Source: Neoceratodus forsteri (lineage: Eukaryota > Chordata > Ceratodontiformes > Ceratodontidae). From it: a DNA stretch of 64,000 nucleotides. Below the pieces are notes generated by a model. It saw only the letters and a list, made by a program, of their open reading frames with translations, had not been told where the DNA came from and made no database searches. Positions 31,645-42,630 of the stretch are shown here, piece by piece. The stretch's first letter is position 1. Each line of letters starts with the position of its first letter. The DNA lies in contig CM057453.1 of the NCBI GenBank assembly GCA_016271365.2, positions 1,091,753,001-1,091,817,000 of the forward strand, given 5' to 3'. The position numbers were made by a program, and so were the translations under genes.

Positions 31645-33480
31645 ATAAACATAGAATTTGATAGTAGATTAGGACAGCTTGGCCCACCCAGTTTGAAAAT
31701 TTTCCCTACCTACTGTAATATTGTAGATCCTACTTGATCTCAGGCTTAGCCCTCCCTTCTCTAATGACTAAGGTTCCCTTATGCCTGTCCTGTATGTTCT
31801 TGAATCCCTCCACAGCTTTTGCCTCCACTGCCTCTGCTGGAAAGCTGTTCCGAGCATCTACTACTCTCTCTGTGAAGAAGTACTTCCTTGCGTTTCCTCT
31901 GAGTCTACCCCACCTCCAGCTTCATGTTATGTCCCCTTGTTCTTGAGCATTTTTTTTCTGAAAAATACTTTCCTCTTGTACCTTATTTATACTTGTGAGG
32001 TATTTGAAAGTCTCTATCATATCCCCCCTTCCCTTTCTTTCCACCAGGGTGTGTACGTATTGAGGTACTTTAGTCTCAATAGACCCTGCAAAATTTTTGT
32101 TGCCCTCCTCTGGACCACCTCTACTCTATGTCCTGAAAATGTGGTTTCCAGAACTGAGCACAGTGCTCAAGGTGAGGTCTCGCCACTGATTTATACAGTG
32201 GTCTATCGCTAACTCCCTCTTTCTGTTGGTGATACCCCTTCCTGTGCACCCTAGCATCCCACTGGCTCTCCCCACAGCGTTGTCACACTGTTTGGCCACC
32301 TTTAGGCCATCGGGTATGATTTCCCCCAGGTCTCTTTCCCGTTTGGTCATCAGTACAAACCCCCCCCCCCCCAAACCAATCTTATAATCCACCCCTGGGT
32401 TTCTGTGCCCTAAGTGCATGATTTTGCCACTTGTTCACATTGAAACTTAGTTGCCACATTCTTGAACACTCCTCAAGCTTTCCTAGATTTGTATTCATTT
32501 TTACCACCCCTTCCACCGGAGTGTCTACCCTATTGCAGATTTTAGTGTCATCTGCAAAAAGCCACACCTTCCCTTGTAGTCCCTCTGCAGTGTCACTAAT
32601 AAATACATTAAAGAGGACCGACCCCAGTACTGATCCTTGTGGTACACCGCTGGTCACCTTCCCTACCTCTGAGTGAACTCTGTTTACCACCACCCTCTGA
32701 TGCCTATCCCCCATCCAGTTCCATACCCATTTTACCACTTTTGGCCCTTCTCCCACACTGCCCAGCTTGTTTACTAGTCTTCTGTGTGGAACAGTGTCAA
32801 AGGCCTTACTGAAATCTAGGTAGGCCACATCCACCGCTCCACCCTGATTTACTTCCCTGGTCACCCAATCAAAGAAATCTATCAGATTTTGTTTTGACAT
32901 GACCTCCCCCCCTGGTGAATTCATGCTGCCTTGAATCCTGTAAGTTGCTGGTATCAAGATATTCCACAGTACTTTCTTTAAGTGATTCCATTAATTTCCC
33001 CACCACTGAGGTCAAGTTAACTGGCCTGTAATTTCCAGCTTCCTCCCTGCTACCACTTTTGTGAAGTAGGACTACATCTGGTCTCCTCCAGTCCTCCGGG
33101 ACCACTCCTGTCTCCAGTGAGTGGTTGAACAAGACTGTCAGAGGTACAGCCAGCACCTCTCTGAGCTCCTTCAGTATCCTTGGATGTATCCCGTCTGGGT
33201 CCCATTGCCTTGTCTACTTTCAGATTTACGAGTTCCTTCAGGACTCTGTCCTCTGTAAATGGACTTGTGTCCGCCTCCCTTCCTTCGATGCTCCTGTCAC
33301 GTAACTGTGGTCCCTCGCCTTCCCCTTACTCCATGAACATTGAACAAACATATGTTCGGGATGCCTGCTTTTTCCTGGTGGTCCTCCACACACTCCTTGC
33401 CTCATCCTCCTGATTTTTGGGTCCCTTGTAGATGCTGCCTTTTTTATGCCCAGGGTTCATTTTTATAATTACTGATCCGG
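31645..33480 (-). mobile_element. CR1-like LINE, 5'-truncated (copy 1)
   Basis: Minus-strand non-LTR retrotransposon. The 5' side near 33480 starts in the linker ahead of the reverse transcriptase. The 3' untranslated part reaches about 31645. The 3' region carries the CR1-superfamily trait of coding-like text after the RT, read as KYFFTERVVDARN-like words near 31800-31900 on the minus strand. No DIRS copy interrupts it. It is a separate insertion from the copy at 50715. Confidence 0.85.
32126..33420 (-). pseudogene. CR1-like reverse transcriptase (copy 1)
   Basis: Read from 33420 downward: ELVNLKVDKAMGP, then VFNHSLETGVVPEDWR-like sequence (33115 on), GNYRPVNLTSVVGKLMES (33040 region). After a shift follow VDVAYLDFSKAFDTVPHRRL (about 32840-32781, catalytic block A), TSGVPQGSVLGSVLFNVFIS (about 32665) and WLFADDTKI (about 32565), whose F-ADD is the catalytic box. 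The ADD is intact. A frameshift near 32940 and the later stop break the gene. Confidence 0.88.
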
Positions 33481-33577
33481 GACATCAGTTGAGTGGAGGC
33501 TGTGTGGTGTGAAACTTGTATTGTGAACTTCTGCTCAACTAATGTCACTGGATTTCCAGAACTGATCAGTAATTGCA

Positions 33578-33833
33578 AGAAAAGGTAAGGAATTTGGTTT
33601 TATCTAGCACCTTTCATACAAGCCACATCTCAAATGACTATACAATGAGGGGAGAGTGTTCTTTCCATTTTCAGCTCACAAGGAGATTCAAAGAATAAAG
33701 AAATAGATTAAAGAGAGCCCGGAGCACATTGAGATTGCGATTTGCTCAGTGTCACACAGCAAGTGGTGATCTGGTTTTCCTGGTCACTAGAGTCGCAGCT
33801 CTGTGCTTCAGCCACTAGGCCAAACTGCCTTCC
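33578..33833 (-). mobile_element. MIR-like SINE with L2-type tail
   Basis: On the minus strand it starts GGAAGGCAGTTTGGCCTAGTGG (tRNA-like A box region). It has the core TTGCTGTGTGACACTGAGC and a tail TTGTATGAAAGGTGCTAGAT, similar to the 3' ends of MIR/L2. The B box is decayed (GTGACCAGGAAAACCAG). Confidence 0.75.
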
Positions 33834-34133
33834 TGGGGGCAAAAGGAATACCAGGCAGTTAAAGAGGCAGCATCAATAAAAGGGACTTGAAAAGGGAAGT
33901 GGGGGGAATAAGACAATTTCAGAGAACAAATGAAAAAGCAAATTTGGGTAACCTATATGCATGCCCACATTTTTAGTTACATTTAAAGGTAAGGCATGGT
34001 TTGATACATTCAAAACTATTATTTAGCTATGTCATGTTTACAGAAACTGTTGCAGGTTTGTGTGCCATGTCAAGACCTTTTATTATACAAACTGAAGATT
34101 TTTAACACAATTTTTTAGGACCACTGAGGTCTT

Positions 34134-34562
34134 TTTTTTTTTTCCTTTTTTGCTCCCCTTGTCCCGGTCAGCCCTCCTTCCCGCCAGTCCTCCCAGCCCC
34201 GGCTTACCTTTCCCATAGTCCCCCATGGCTTGCCTTCCATAACAGGGAGTCCCTCGACCCACCAGGACTAGATCCAGATTTCTGGGAGCAGCCTGAGTCG
34301 CAGGTGGGGCCCCGGGAGCCGGCAGTCATCTTGTGCAACTGGGAGCTGTCCTTGTTCATCTCCTGTGGGAGATGACATGAAATGACGTCATGACATGCGT
34401 GCCGACCTCTGCCACATCTCCTCAGCCTTGCCACCTTGGGATGCCTCTCCCATGGCAGGGACAGTCGAGCACTAGGCTGTATCCTCCTCCCCCTTCCCCA
34501 TCCGGCCCTCCGACTCCTAAGGCTCGTTTCTAAACCCCAGTAGAGCTACATGGGCCGGCCTT
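34134..34562 (-). mobile_element. GC-rich retroposed sequence, unknown source
   Basis: 429-bp insertion flanked by an 11-bp duplication ACTGAGGTCTT (34123-34133 and 34563-34573). It has a T run of about 12 at its low end, which is a poly(A) tail on the minus strand. The minus strand contains TCTCCCACAGGAGATG, an apparent splice acceptor, followed by an open frame of 76 codons (34434-34204). It may be a SINE with an unusual GC-rich body or a retroposed transcript. No family recognised. Confidence 0.7.
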
Positions 34563-34573
34563 ACTGAGGTCTT

Positions 34574-36150
34574 CTTCAAAAAGAGTATCCAAAGTAAAGA
34601 TTGTCCAGAAATTCTTGAAGGCACAGAATGTGACTTTCAGTAGATTGATCATCTCCATTGAAGGTTGTAGTTTGAATTCCATAATCTCTCGGTCCTGGGC
34701 CCTGGTTAGTAAGGAACAAAAGTGGTGAGTTCTTAAAACGTAGCTGTGCAAAGCAAGGATGGTTGGTCTCGTCACAGAAGTGCATAAGTGGGAGAAGTGG
34801 TAGATGGATTGTCTGCACCAGATTATGCCCCATAAAAACAAAGGGATCTGAACCATGAACTGTACTGGTAAGGCACGACTGTGATGAGGAAGCTTGTAGT
34901 GGCATTGTAGCCCTGGCTCTGTGTTGTCTTGTGCTAATAACTTGAAGTAGCTACAAAGTGCCCATGGCAAGGAGATGAACAAAAGTGCAGCGTTGGTATT
35001 GGAGAGGAGATGCTGATATTTCTCAGAGTTAACTGTTGACATCCAAGGCTGGCTGTAGCTGTGGTAGGTATTGGTATGGGATTTCCGTAGGAATAGTACT
35101 TTGAGTAGTTATTGTGAATTAAGCAGTGTTGTGGTGGTCATGGGAGAATGTATGGTAAAATTGAGAATGGTATAAGGGTAAGGGGGGGTAGTAGTGTGAA
35201 GCACTGAATTGTATCTACCAGTGTTATATCAAAATGGTATTTCTAGAAGAATTTTAATGAGCGTTATCACTTGTGCTTAATCACTGGGTTGGTAAAAATG
35301 AGGAGGCCAGATTGCCCACTGTTATTTATCCTGTTAACCACTCAGTCATACCTAAACAAGACTTTCTTTGAGTGAACCTGTTAGATAATGAACTAGAAGC
35401 ATCATCTTTCTTATTTATCTTCAAAGGAGCAACAAGGCCTATTACATTTCTAATCTTGTTTATTTATTTTTTTTTAATTTTGAATATTTCCGTATAAACT
35501 TTAGTTGAAAAGCATTTTGTAAGAGCAGCAGTATTCTCCTGTTCACTTTTATATAGTTAGTTTTTGTTTACCTAGTAATTGGGCTAGCCATACAGTACCT
35601 ATTTTCAGGTACTACCAGGGAGAATGCTGAACCACAAGGACAAATACAGGATTGAAAATTGACCTCAGCTGGCTCGTTGGCCCAGCATTAGGGGTTACTG
35701 CTTGCAGTGCCAGCGACTCAGGTTTGGGAATGAGCCCGAGATTCAGGAGCAGTGGGATTGAACGTCCCAGAGGAGACACTGCGGGGAGGGAGGGTTGTGG
35801 CCTCTGCTGCAGTGCTGCCACCTAGGTGACCTCTGGTGGTAGTGCAGCAAACAGCTAAGTGGGTGAATGTCAGCTGGGCTTGCGATCAACATGCCATCAT
35901 GCACACTTTTGTTTAGCCCCATGCACGTCAGTGCCCAGCGGGCAGGGACCAGAAACTTGAAAAATGGTCTCAGTGCAGCGGAAGATGGACAGAGGTTCAT
36001 CTTGGTCCCCTATCAGTGCCGTCTCCTGATGAGGAAGAACTGTAGAATATCAGAGCTGTCCATGGGTGGGATGAGATAAAACAGGTTCATCTCTTAGACT
36101 AGGAGCGGAATGTACAGGAAGTCCACCAAACAGAAAACTCAAATGGAACC
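34574..36150. other. No recognised gene; possible tRNA-like fragment
   Basis: I see no coding region. Around 35665-35740 a stretch CTGGCTCGTTGGCCCAGC and CAGGTTTGGGAATGAGCC resembles the A and B boxes of a SINE head, but spacing and tail are unclear. A T-rich stretch is at 35460-35480. Confidence 0.35.
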
Positions 36151-36239
36151 TCTTGGAGCCTTGGGAAATAATTATGTGTATTAGACCAAAACATCCCAGC
36201 TCCTACTTAAGCACCTAAGCACAGCACACACAGATAAGT

Positions 36240-36778
36240 GCAAAATGTTATTTTGCATATAAAAAGAGATAGAAATAGTAACATTACAGATGGACAGGGT
36301 GTCTCAATGTTTCACACAGTGTGTGCAGTTTGCAAGAATCCAAAAAAAGTCCCCAATTTCACAGTAATTATAGCACCACAGTTGATAAAAACATGAACAT
36401 ATGTTAATTGAATACGATTACTACAAGTGCTCAAATAGTACCGACACTTGAGCAGCTAGTGACATAAATACATATGATCAATAATTAAAATCACTCTATT
36501 TACAAACCTTGACAGTGGAGCTACATACATTACTATTGCAAAGATTGTAAAAAGTAAATCACATGATAACTGTCATAGCCATACTTTGTATGATAGTCTT
36601 CTGTCGTCCTTCCATTGGCCTGTGCTGCTGCATTGTAAGCCATTTTCAGAACTGTCACATCAAGTGAAGTGGTACTCTGTTTAAGCTTACATATCCAGGA
36701 CTGATAAAGACACATCAACAGACTATAATGGAACAAACCGATTGTTTCAAAAAACAGAGTCCAGTTAAATGTTCCATT
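36240..36778 (-). mobile_element. Penelope-like element, 3' tail
   Basis: The part of the minus-strand Penelope-like element downstream of copy D. The reading that ends in the GIY-YIG domain at 42631 would continue here (TGGAACATTTAACTGGACTC on the minus strand) and stop within a few codons. The remaining AT-rich sequence is the presumed 3' untranslated region. Its low-coordinate limit is uncertain. Confidence 0.5.
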
Positions 36779-36965
36779 CTAGGGACATGGATATGTTCAA
36801 TCCAGACTTACTGGCAGGTTCCTTGCTGCTTTAAATCTTGCCGAAAGGTCTTCAAGCTGGCTCCTCCCACCCACCCAAGTGGTAAAACTCTCAGCTCCGC
36901 CCCATGACGTCAGATCTTCTTTACCGCTTGGAAGCTCAGGTTCCCTCCTTTGCACTCTGCGTTTT
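36779..36965 (+). repeat. Left ITR of copy D
   Basis: Inverted partner at 42460-42590 with high similarity. It includes CTCCGCCCCATGACGTCAG. Confidence 0.9.
36895..36912 (+). promoter_or_regulatory. GC box plus CRE palindrome in ITR of copy D
   Basis: CCGCCCC followed by TGACGTCA (36905-36912), a perfect CREB/ATF site. Other copies have TGACGCCA (B), TGATGCCA (A) and TGATGTCA (E1) at the same spot. This may be a promoter element for the retrotransposon RNA; function is inference. Confidence 0.5.
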
Positions 36966-37050
36966 AGGCCTGGATCCAAACTCTTCGGTTTACCCGAAAC
37001 TAATCTTAAAATTTACAGGACTTCGGTCTTTATCTTCCCTCACAGCTGCG

Positions 37051-39325
37051 ATGGACAAATCGACTCCTGGATTTCATCGGTGCCCCTGTGGGCAGATGAT
37101 GTCCCGGACTGATCCGCACTCCACGTGTGTTTACTGCCTGGAGCTTGAACACGATTCGCAGGCCTGCGACTTGTGCAAGTCCTTTTCGGCCATGGTCTTG
37201 GAGGAGCACACTGCCAGATTGCAACTTGGGCGCCCCGAGAAACGTTATCCTCTGGTCAAGTCAAAGGAGGCCTGTTGGGTGGTGTCCACGGCAGCAGGCT
37301 CGGCTGAGCAGCTCGAACAAATGATCTCACTCGAGGAGGAAGCGGCCCAGGCCGCATCATCATCATCTTCAGTCGCGGCATTTATCCTGCTCTCTTTGGG
37401 CTCCTCCTGCATGGCTTCATTCAAGGAGCTTTGTCAGTCCCTTTCCACCAAGGGAGAGGGGCCTTCGGGACATTCCTCTCGATCCAAGAAGGACTCCAAG
37501 GATAAGTCCCACCGTCGACGCTCGTGGGAGCGGGAGAGGTTCCCTTCCCCAGGTAGTCGACTCTCTACTTTGGTCGAGGTTGCGGCTAAGGCCGCTGGTT
37601 TCACGATGTCCCCATCAGATCAGCCAGCCGAGACACCAGTCGACGCAGGCGAGATTTTTCTCGACCTGTCGGATGGGCTGTCGACTGGAGAAGCCGACAA
37701 CCCTTCTTCACCGGTTCCCTCAGTGGAAAACGAGGACTCTCCTGTGCCGGAGTCCCCGGTTAAGGTCCCTGAACCAAGGGAGGAGCAGGTTTTCCCCGCC
37801 CTCTCTCAGACCCACCCTCGGAAACACCGAAGGTCTCGGACATCTTCCCAGTCCAGCCGACATCGGTGGTCTCTGTCTCGGCACCGTGGAAAGCGGCGGC
37901 GCAACTCATCCTCGTCTTCAGAGGATAGGCTCCGGCGCAGATTGCATCGGCGCTACGAGGATCTGATGTGGCAGCAGCTCCTTTTGACCGGAATAAGCCG
38001 ACTCCATCCCCAGCCATTAAGTGGCTATCACTAGAGCGGCCGGAACAACCTCTCGTTGTATCGAGGAGCCATAGCGGCACCAGCTGTTCGGCGGCAACAC
38101 GCGCACAACCCATTGTGGTGGAACCCCGCCTCACAACCCAAATTTGGGGCCCCGACCAAGGATTCTTGGTCGGCTCAGGGCTTGCCCCATCGGTTGTCTG
38201 TCACCCTCACTCCCGATCGGTCTCGGCAGGTGGAGGGTGGCTCAGGCCCTCGGCAGCTGTTTGCAGACTCCTCTGAGTCTGACGATGACTCTTCCCTGTT
38301 CTCCAGGCCCCTCAACCTGGAGTTCACTGGGGGTCATTTGGTGGACGAGAGCCCACCCTCATTCCTCGGAATGCTTCGGCTCATCTTAGAGTCCACTGGG
38401 ATGAAGCTCGAACCCGTTTCAAAGCAGGCCAAGTATCCCCTCATGGAGATACTGGACCGAGGATATTCCTCCACGGAGGCCTTCCCAGTGGCTGAAGGCA
38501 TTGTTGGCCCGGCTCTGGAGCTATGGCAGCAGCCAGCTTCTTGTCCAGCACCTTCAGCCAGGATGGCTCGAAAGTATGCCGTTCCCACTGGTTCACTCTC
38601 TGGTTTCTCGGAGCACCCCTCCGCAGAGGGGCTAGTGACCGACAGCGTTTTCCGGCGCTCCAGAAATCCTCGGGATGTGGACAAGCCACCCGGTAGAATC
38701 CAAGAAACTGGAGTACTCTGGGCAGAAAGTCTGTGCTGCTTCCTCCCTAGGCCTTCGTCAGGCCAGCTCGGCCGTTCTGATGGCACACTTTCCGCACGCC
38801 CTTTTGGGCTCCCTGGATGAGGTGATTCCACATCTCCCGGCTGACCTCCAGACAACGATCAAGCAGGTGCGGGATCAGGGAAGGACGGTGGCCAAACAGC
38901 AACTTCAAATTTCCTTGGACATAGCTGACTCGTGTGCCCGGTCAGTAGCGGCTGCAGTGGCCATGCACCGCAGAGCTTGGCTGCGGATCTCCACTTTTAC
39001 AGCGGATACCCAGCACAAGCTGGCAGACGTTCCCTTCTTGGGTACAGACTTGTTCGGTCCCGGAGTGGAGGGTCATCTGCAAAGGATTGAGAAGTCCAAT
39101 GCCACCTTGGACTCTGTCACATCTGCCCAGAAGGACAAAGGCTGCCAGCAGCAGCATAAGCCCTTTCAGCCTTCAGCCCCTGCAGCATGTCCGGCCCAGC
39201 ATCAGGGCCAGCAGGCTCGCACTTGGCATCCCAAAGCCAAGCCTGCAGCTTCCTCCAGCAGGAAGCCGGGAGGGAAGGGTACAGGAGGCCCCTTGGCCAG
39301 CCCTTCCTCCAAGCCTGCCCAGTGA
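37051..39325 (+). pseudogene. DIRS gag of copy D
   Basis: The reading starts at ATGGACAAATCG (37051), the same start as in B, and stays open to 38034. Residues 9-46 form a Cys/His block of pattern C-x-C-x8-D-P-H-x2-C-x2-C-x6-H-x5-C-x2-C, which suggests two zinc sites, not a retroviral CCHC knuckle. A Ser/Arg-rich stretch follows (37480-37560), then RHRWSLSRHRGKRRR (about 37860-37905). After a shift, 38200-38680 has FADSSESDDDSSLF and EGIVGPALELWQQPASCP. The last part, 38690-39325, has AHFPHALLGSLDEVI and DVPFLGTDLFGPGVEGHLQR and ends in a Lys/Pro-rich tail. Three frames are needed, so it is a pseudogene, though the least decayed gag of its family here. Confidence 0.85.
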
Positions 39326-39369
39326 CTGGTTGAGGGGTGTCGCCCCCAACCTCGTCACTCTTCCCCGGG

Positions 39370-41248
39370 TTCCCCCCATGGGAGGACGGCTCCGCCACTT
39401 CCTTTCTGCCTGGTCCGATATCACCACGGACCGCTGGGTGCTGAAAGTGATAGGAAAGGGTCTGCCTCTGGAATTCAAGCAGTCCCCACCCTATCGAGCC
39501 GTCGCCTCACGGGGGGCTACGGGGTCCGCAGCCTCTCTGTTGGCTCGTCGAGCCGACATTGCCCTGCTCCTCCAGAAGGAGGTGATCAGGGACGTGGCAG
39601 ATCCTCCATCAGACCCAGGGTTTGTGTCCAGGTACTTCCTGGTCCCAAAAGGGACGAGGGGCTGGTGCCCCATTCTAGACCTACACGACCTGAACAAGTT
39701 CCTAAGGTCTCATACCTTCAGGATGGTCACTCTGGCTCAGATCTTGCCATCCTTGGAACGAGGTGTGTGGTTCTGCTCTTTGGATGTCCAGGACGCATTC
39801 TTTCACGTCCCAATCCATCCATCTCTCCAGCGATTCCTCCGCTTCAGGGATCCCTTTCCGAGTTCTGGGCCATGCCCTTCGGCCTCTCTCCGGCTCCCAG
39901 GGTCTTCACCAAATGCATGGCAGTGGTGACAGCATTCCTGCGGCACTGAAGGATCCGGGTGTACCCTTACCTGGACGACTGGCTGATTGCAGCTCCCTCC
40001 AAGCTGGAGGCGGAGCAGTCCAGGGATCTGGTACTCCAGGTCTGCTCTCAGATTGGCCTCCTCATCAACGAGGCCAAATCAGAACTCGTGCCAACGCAGG
40101 TGATTCAGTTCATCGGGGCAGAGCTCGACTCTCTTCGAGCCAGAGCACGGCTCCCGGTGGACAGGGCCGAGGTTCTTTCCTCCTTTGCCCAATCATTTCT
40201 GGTTGGGCATTTGCGACCTGCCCGGGACTTTCTGCGCCTCCTGGGCTTCATGGCGGCCTGCACCAGCGTGGTCCATTGAGCCCGCTGGCACATTCGTCCC
40301 CTGCAATGGGGGCTGGCCCATCAATTGTCACATCGCTCCAGTCCTCTGGACCAGCCAGTGATAGTGACCCAGGAGATGGGGAACGCTCTCCAGTGGTGGA
40401 TCATTCCGTCTCATCTGCAGGAGGGTATCCCGTTTGTCCGCCCAGAGTCGACGGTCACTCTTAACGACCGACGCCTCTCTGATGGGTTGGGGTGCCCATC
40501 TGGGGGAGCTCAAAGCGCATGGCCTCTGGTCTCCTCAGGAGTCTCGATGCCACATTAACCTGCTGGAGCGTCGAGCGGTCCAACTAGTCCTCACCGCCTT
40601 CGCTCCGTTTGTACGGGGTCAAGTGGTCCAGGTCCAGATGGACAACACCATGACCATGTACTGCCTAAACCACCAGGGCGGGATGCACTCCTTGCCTCTG
40701 TGCAAGGAGGCTCTCCGCACTTGGTCTCTCGTGAGCAGATTGGAGGTGGATCTCCTAGCCATCCATGTGGCAGGATCCTCCAACACTCTGGCCGATGCCC
40801 TAAGCAAGATAGGTGCTGCATCTCATGAGTGGTCTCTCCTGCCGGAGGTAGTACACGATCTGTTCTCCCACTGGGGCACACTTCAGGTGGACCTGTTTGT
40901 CTCCAGGGAGAATGCAAAGCTGAGACTGTTTCATGCCAGCCCCCCCAGCAGGGCTCGCTGCAGCGGGATGCCTTCTCGAGGCCGTGGACCCAGGGCCTCT
41001 TCTACGCCTTTCCCCCATTTCCCTTGATCCACAAGGTGCTTCTCAAGGTGAGGAGGGACAAGGCGCAGGTGATTCTGGTAGCCCCAGACTGGCCCCGCCA
41101 GTTCTGGTGTCCAGATCTCCTCAATTTCAGCTCCAGGCTCCCAAGGCGGCTTCCAGTCCACCTGGACCTGATCTCAGTCAGCCAGGGGAAGGTACTCCAC
41201 CCAGACCTTCAATCCCTGCACCTGACGGCCTGGTTCCTGAGTGGCTAG
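39370..41248 (+). pseudogene. DIRS pol of copy D
   Basis: Reverse transcriptase from about 39380 (DITTDRWVLKVIGKGLPLE, RYFLVPKGTRGWCPILDLHD, FCSLDVQDAFFHVPIHPS). A small deletion near 39850 shifts the frame, and a TGA sits at 39947-39949. The catalytic YLDDW is intact at 39968-39982. RNase H spans 40465-40800 (TTDASLMGWGAHLG, VQMDNTMTMYCLN, HVAGSSNTLADALSK). The methyltransferase-like tail runs to 41248 (VDLFVSRENAKLRLFH, DAFSRPWTQGLFYAFPPFP, ILVAPDWPRQFW) after a one-base shift near 40960. This tail overlaps the start of the recombinase reading in another frame. Confidence 0.9.
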
Positions 41249-42260
41249 AGCTCCAAGCCTTGGGTCTTTCCGACGAGGTCCTCAACGTTGTTGAGGCATC
41301 CCGTAAGGAGTCGACCAGAAAATGCCATGCCTTCAAATGGAAGAGATTTTCCATTTGTTGTCAGGATAAGGGGTTGGACCCTTCTTCCTGTTCCTTGGCC
41401 ATCATTCTGGACTACCTATGGTCCCTTTCTCAGCTAGGGCTTCGGTCGACGACCCTTAAGGTGCATCTGGCAGCCATCTCTGCTTACCAGGTGCGGGCCG
41501 GGAAGCAGTTGGTGGCGCAGGAAAAGGTGGTCGGGCGCTTTTTCAAAGGCCTTGATCACATATCCCCTCCGGTGCGAGAACCTCCACCTCTGTGGGATCT
41601 ACTGCTGGTATTGGCTAAGCCATTCGAACCGATGCACAAGTGCGATATCTCCCGCCTGTTGTGGAAGACCGCCTTCTTGGTGGCTATCACGTCAGCCAGA
41701 AGGATGGGAGAGCTCCAGGCGCTTTCCATCGAGTCTCCTTATCTGGTCTTCCACAGGGACAAGGTTGTCCTGCGCCCCCACCCGAAATTCTTTCTGAAGG
41801 TGGTGTCAGAATTTCACCTTAACCAGGTGTTGACTCTGTCGGTGTTCTACCCTAATCACAGCTCGGAGGCCGAATATAGGCTCCATACTTTGGACCCTAG
41901 AAGAGCGCTCTCTTGTTACAAGGAGCGGATGGCTGAAGTTCGGGGAGTGGTTCGCCAGCTGTTTGTCACCAGGCTATGCTGAAGCCGCACCTGGCAGACC
42001 TGCAGCCAAGCGGACGATAGGCGAGTGGGTCACCTCCTGCGTAGATCTCTGCTACAGGTTGGTGGGTATGGAGCCTCCCAGAAGGATAAGAGCTCATTCT
42101 ACCTGCCATACTGCTGCATCGGTGGCTGCTTCCAGGGACGTCCCTATCCAGGAAATCTGCAGGGCTGCTACCTGGAAGTCGCCCACTACCACATTGACCT
42201 TGAGTCATGCCGGGATGCTGGTTTTAGGACCTTGGTTCTCCAGTCCTTATTTCCCATGTA
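40933..42260 (+). pseudogene. Tyrosine recombinase of copy D
   Basis: Open from 40933 to 41982, then a shift. The N-terminal core-binding domain is FKWKRFSICCQDKGL through LKVHLAAISAYQ. The first catalytic arginine is in SARRMGELQAL (41693-41725). After a one-base shift near 41970 the HxxR box is HSTC (42095-42106), with Arg changed to Cys by CGC to TGC. The tyrosine block is damaged: about 17 bases are missing after TGGAAGTCG (42173-42181), so THYHIDL is out of frame. The upstream 300 bases overlap pol. Confidence 0.88.
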
Positions 42261-42317
42261 AGTTTAGGGGGTGCGCCCTTGCCTCCCTCCTCCCGGAGAA
42301 CTGCTAGGAGTCTGCCA

Positions 42318-42415
42318 GTAAGTGGATTGAACAATATATCCATGTCCCTAGAAGTACAGGTTACTCACCTGTAACAGGAGTTCTAGGAATGGTATATGTT
42401 CATCCACACAACCCA
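42318..42415 (+). repeat. ICR of copy D
   Basis: The first half, AGTGGATTGAACAATATATCC to CCTAG, is complementary to the left tip at 36779-36815. The second half, TACAGGTTACTCACCTGTA and following, is complementary to the right tip. The joint reads CCTAG, AAG, TACAGG. Confidence 0.88.
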
Positions 42416-42459
42416 CCCAACCTCCCCGGCTTCGATGCGCAGCCTGCCTTCCAGCAGGC

Positions 42460-42627
42460 TAGATCTGGCGTCATGGGGTGGAGCTGAGAGTTTTACCACC
42501 CGGGTGGGAGGGAGGAGCCAGCTTGAAACATTCCGGCAAGATTTAAAGCAGCAAGGAACCTGCCAGTAAGTGTGGATGAACAACATATACCATTCCTACA
42601 ACTCCTGTTACAGGTGAGTGACCTGTA
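42460..42627 (+). repeat. Right ITR of copy D
   Basis: Inverted copy of 36779-36930 plus the longer outer tip. It contains a perfect 7-bp inverted repeat (42609-42615 and 42621-42627). Confidence 0.9.
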
Positions 42628-42630
42628 TTT

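Larger units (their letters stand above)
36779..42627 (+). mobile_element. DIRS copy D, nested in a Penelope-like element
   Basis: Full-length DIRS element, 5.85 kb, same family as A and B, with the longest gag reading in the window. The left tip CTAGGGACATGG follows ATT. The right tip TACAGGT, GAGTG, ACCTGTA (42609-42627) is followed by TTT. The flanks join into a Penelope-like sequence on the minus strand. Confidence 0.92.

Noticed and set aside
34530..35042. A 170-residue minus-strand reading as a host membrane protein
   Set aside because: It runs across the edge of the 429-bp retroposon (34562), so it mixes two unrelated sequences, and I recognise no domain.
37051..42260. A Ty3/Gypsy or retroviral provirus
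   Set aside because: There is no protease, no DDE integrase, no LTRs and no PBS. A tyrosine recombinase, ITRs and an ICR define DIRS.
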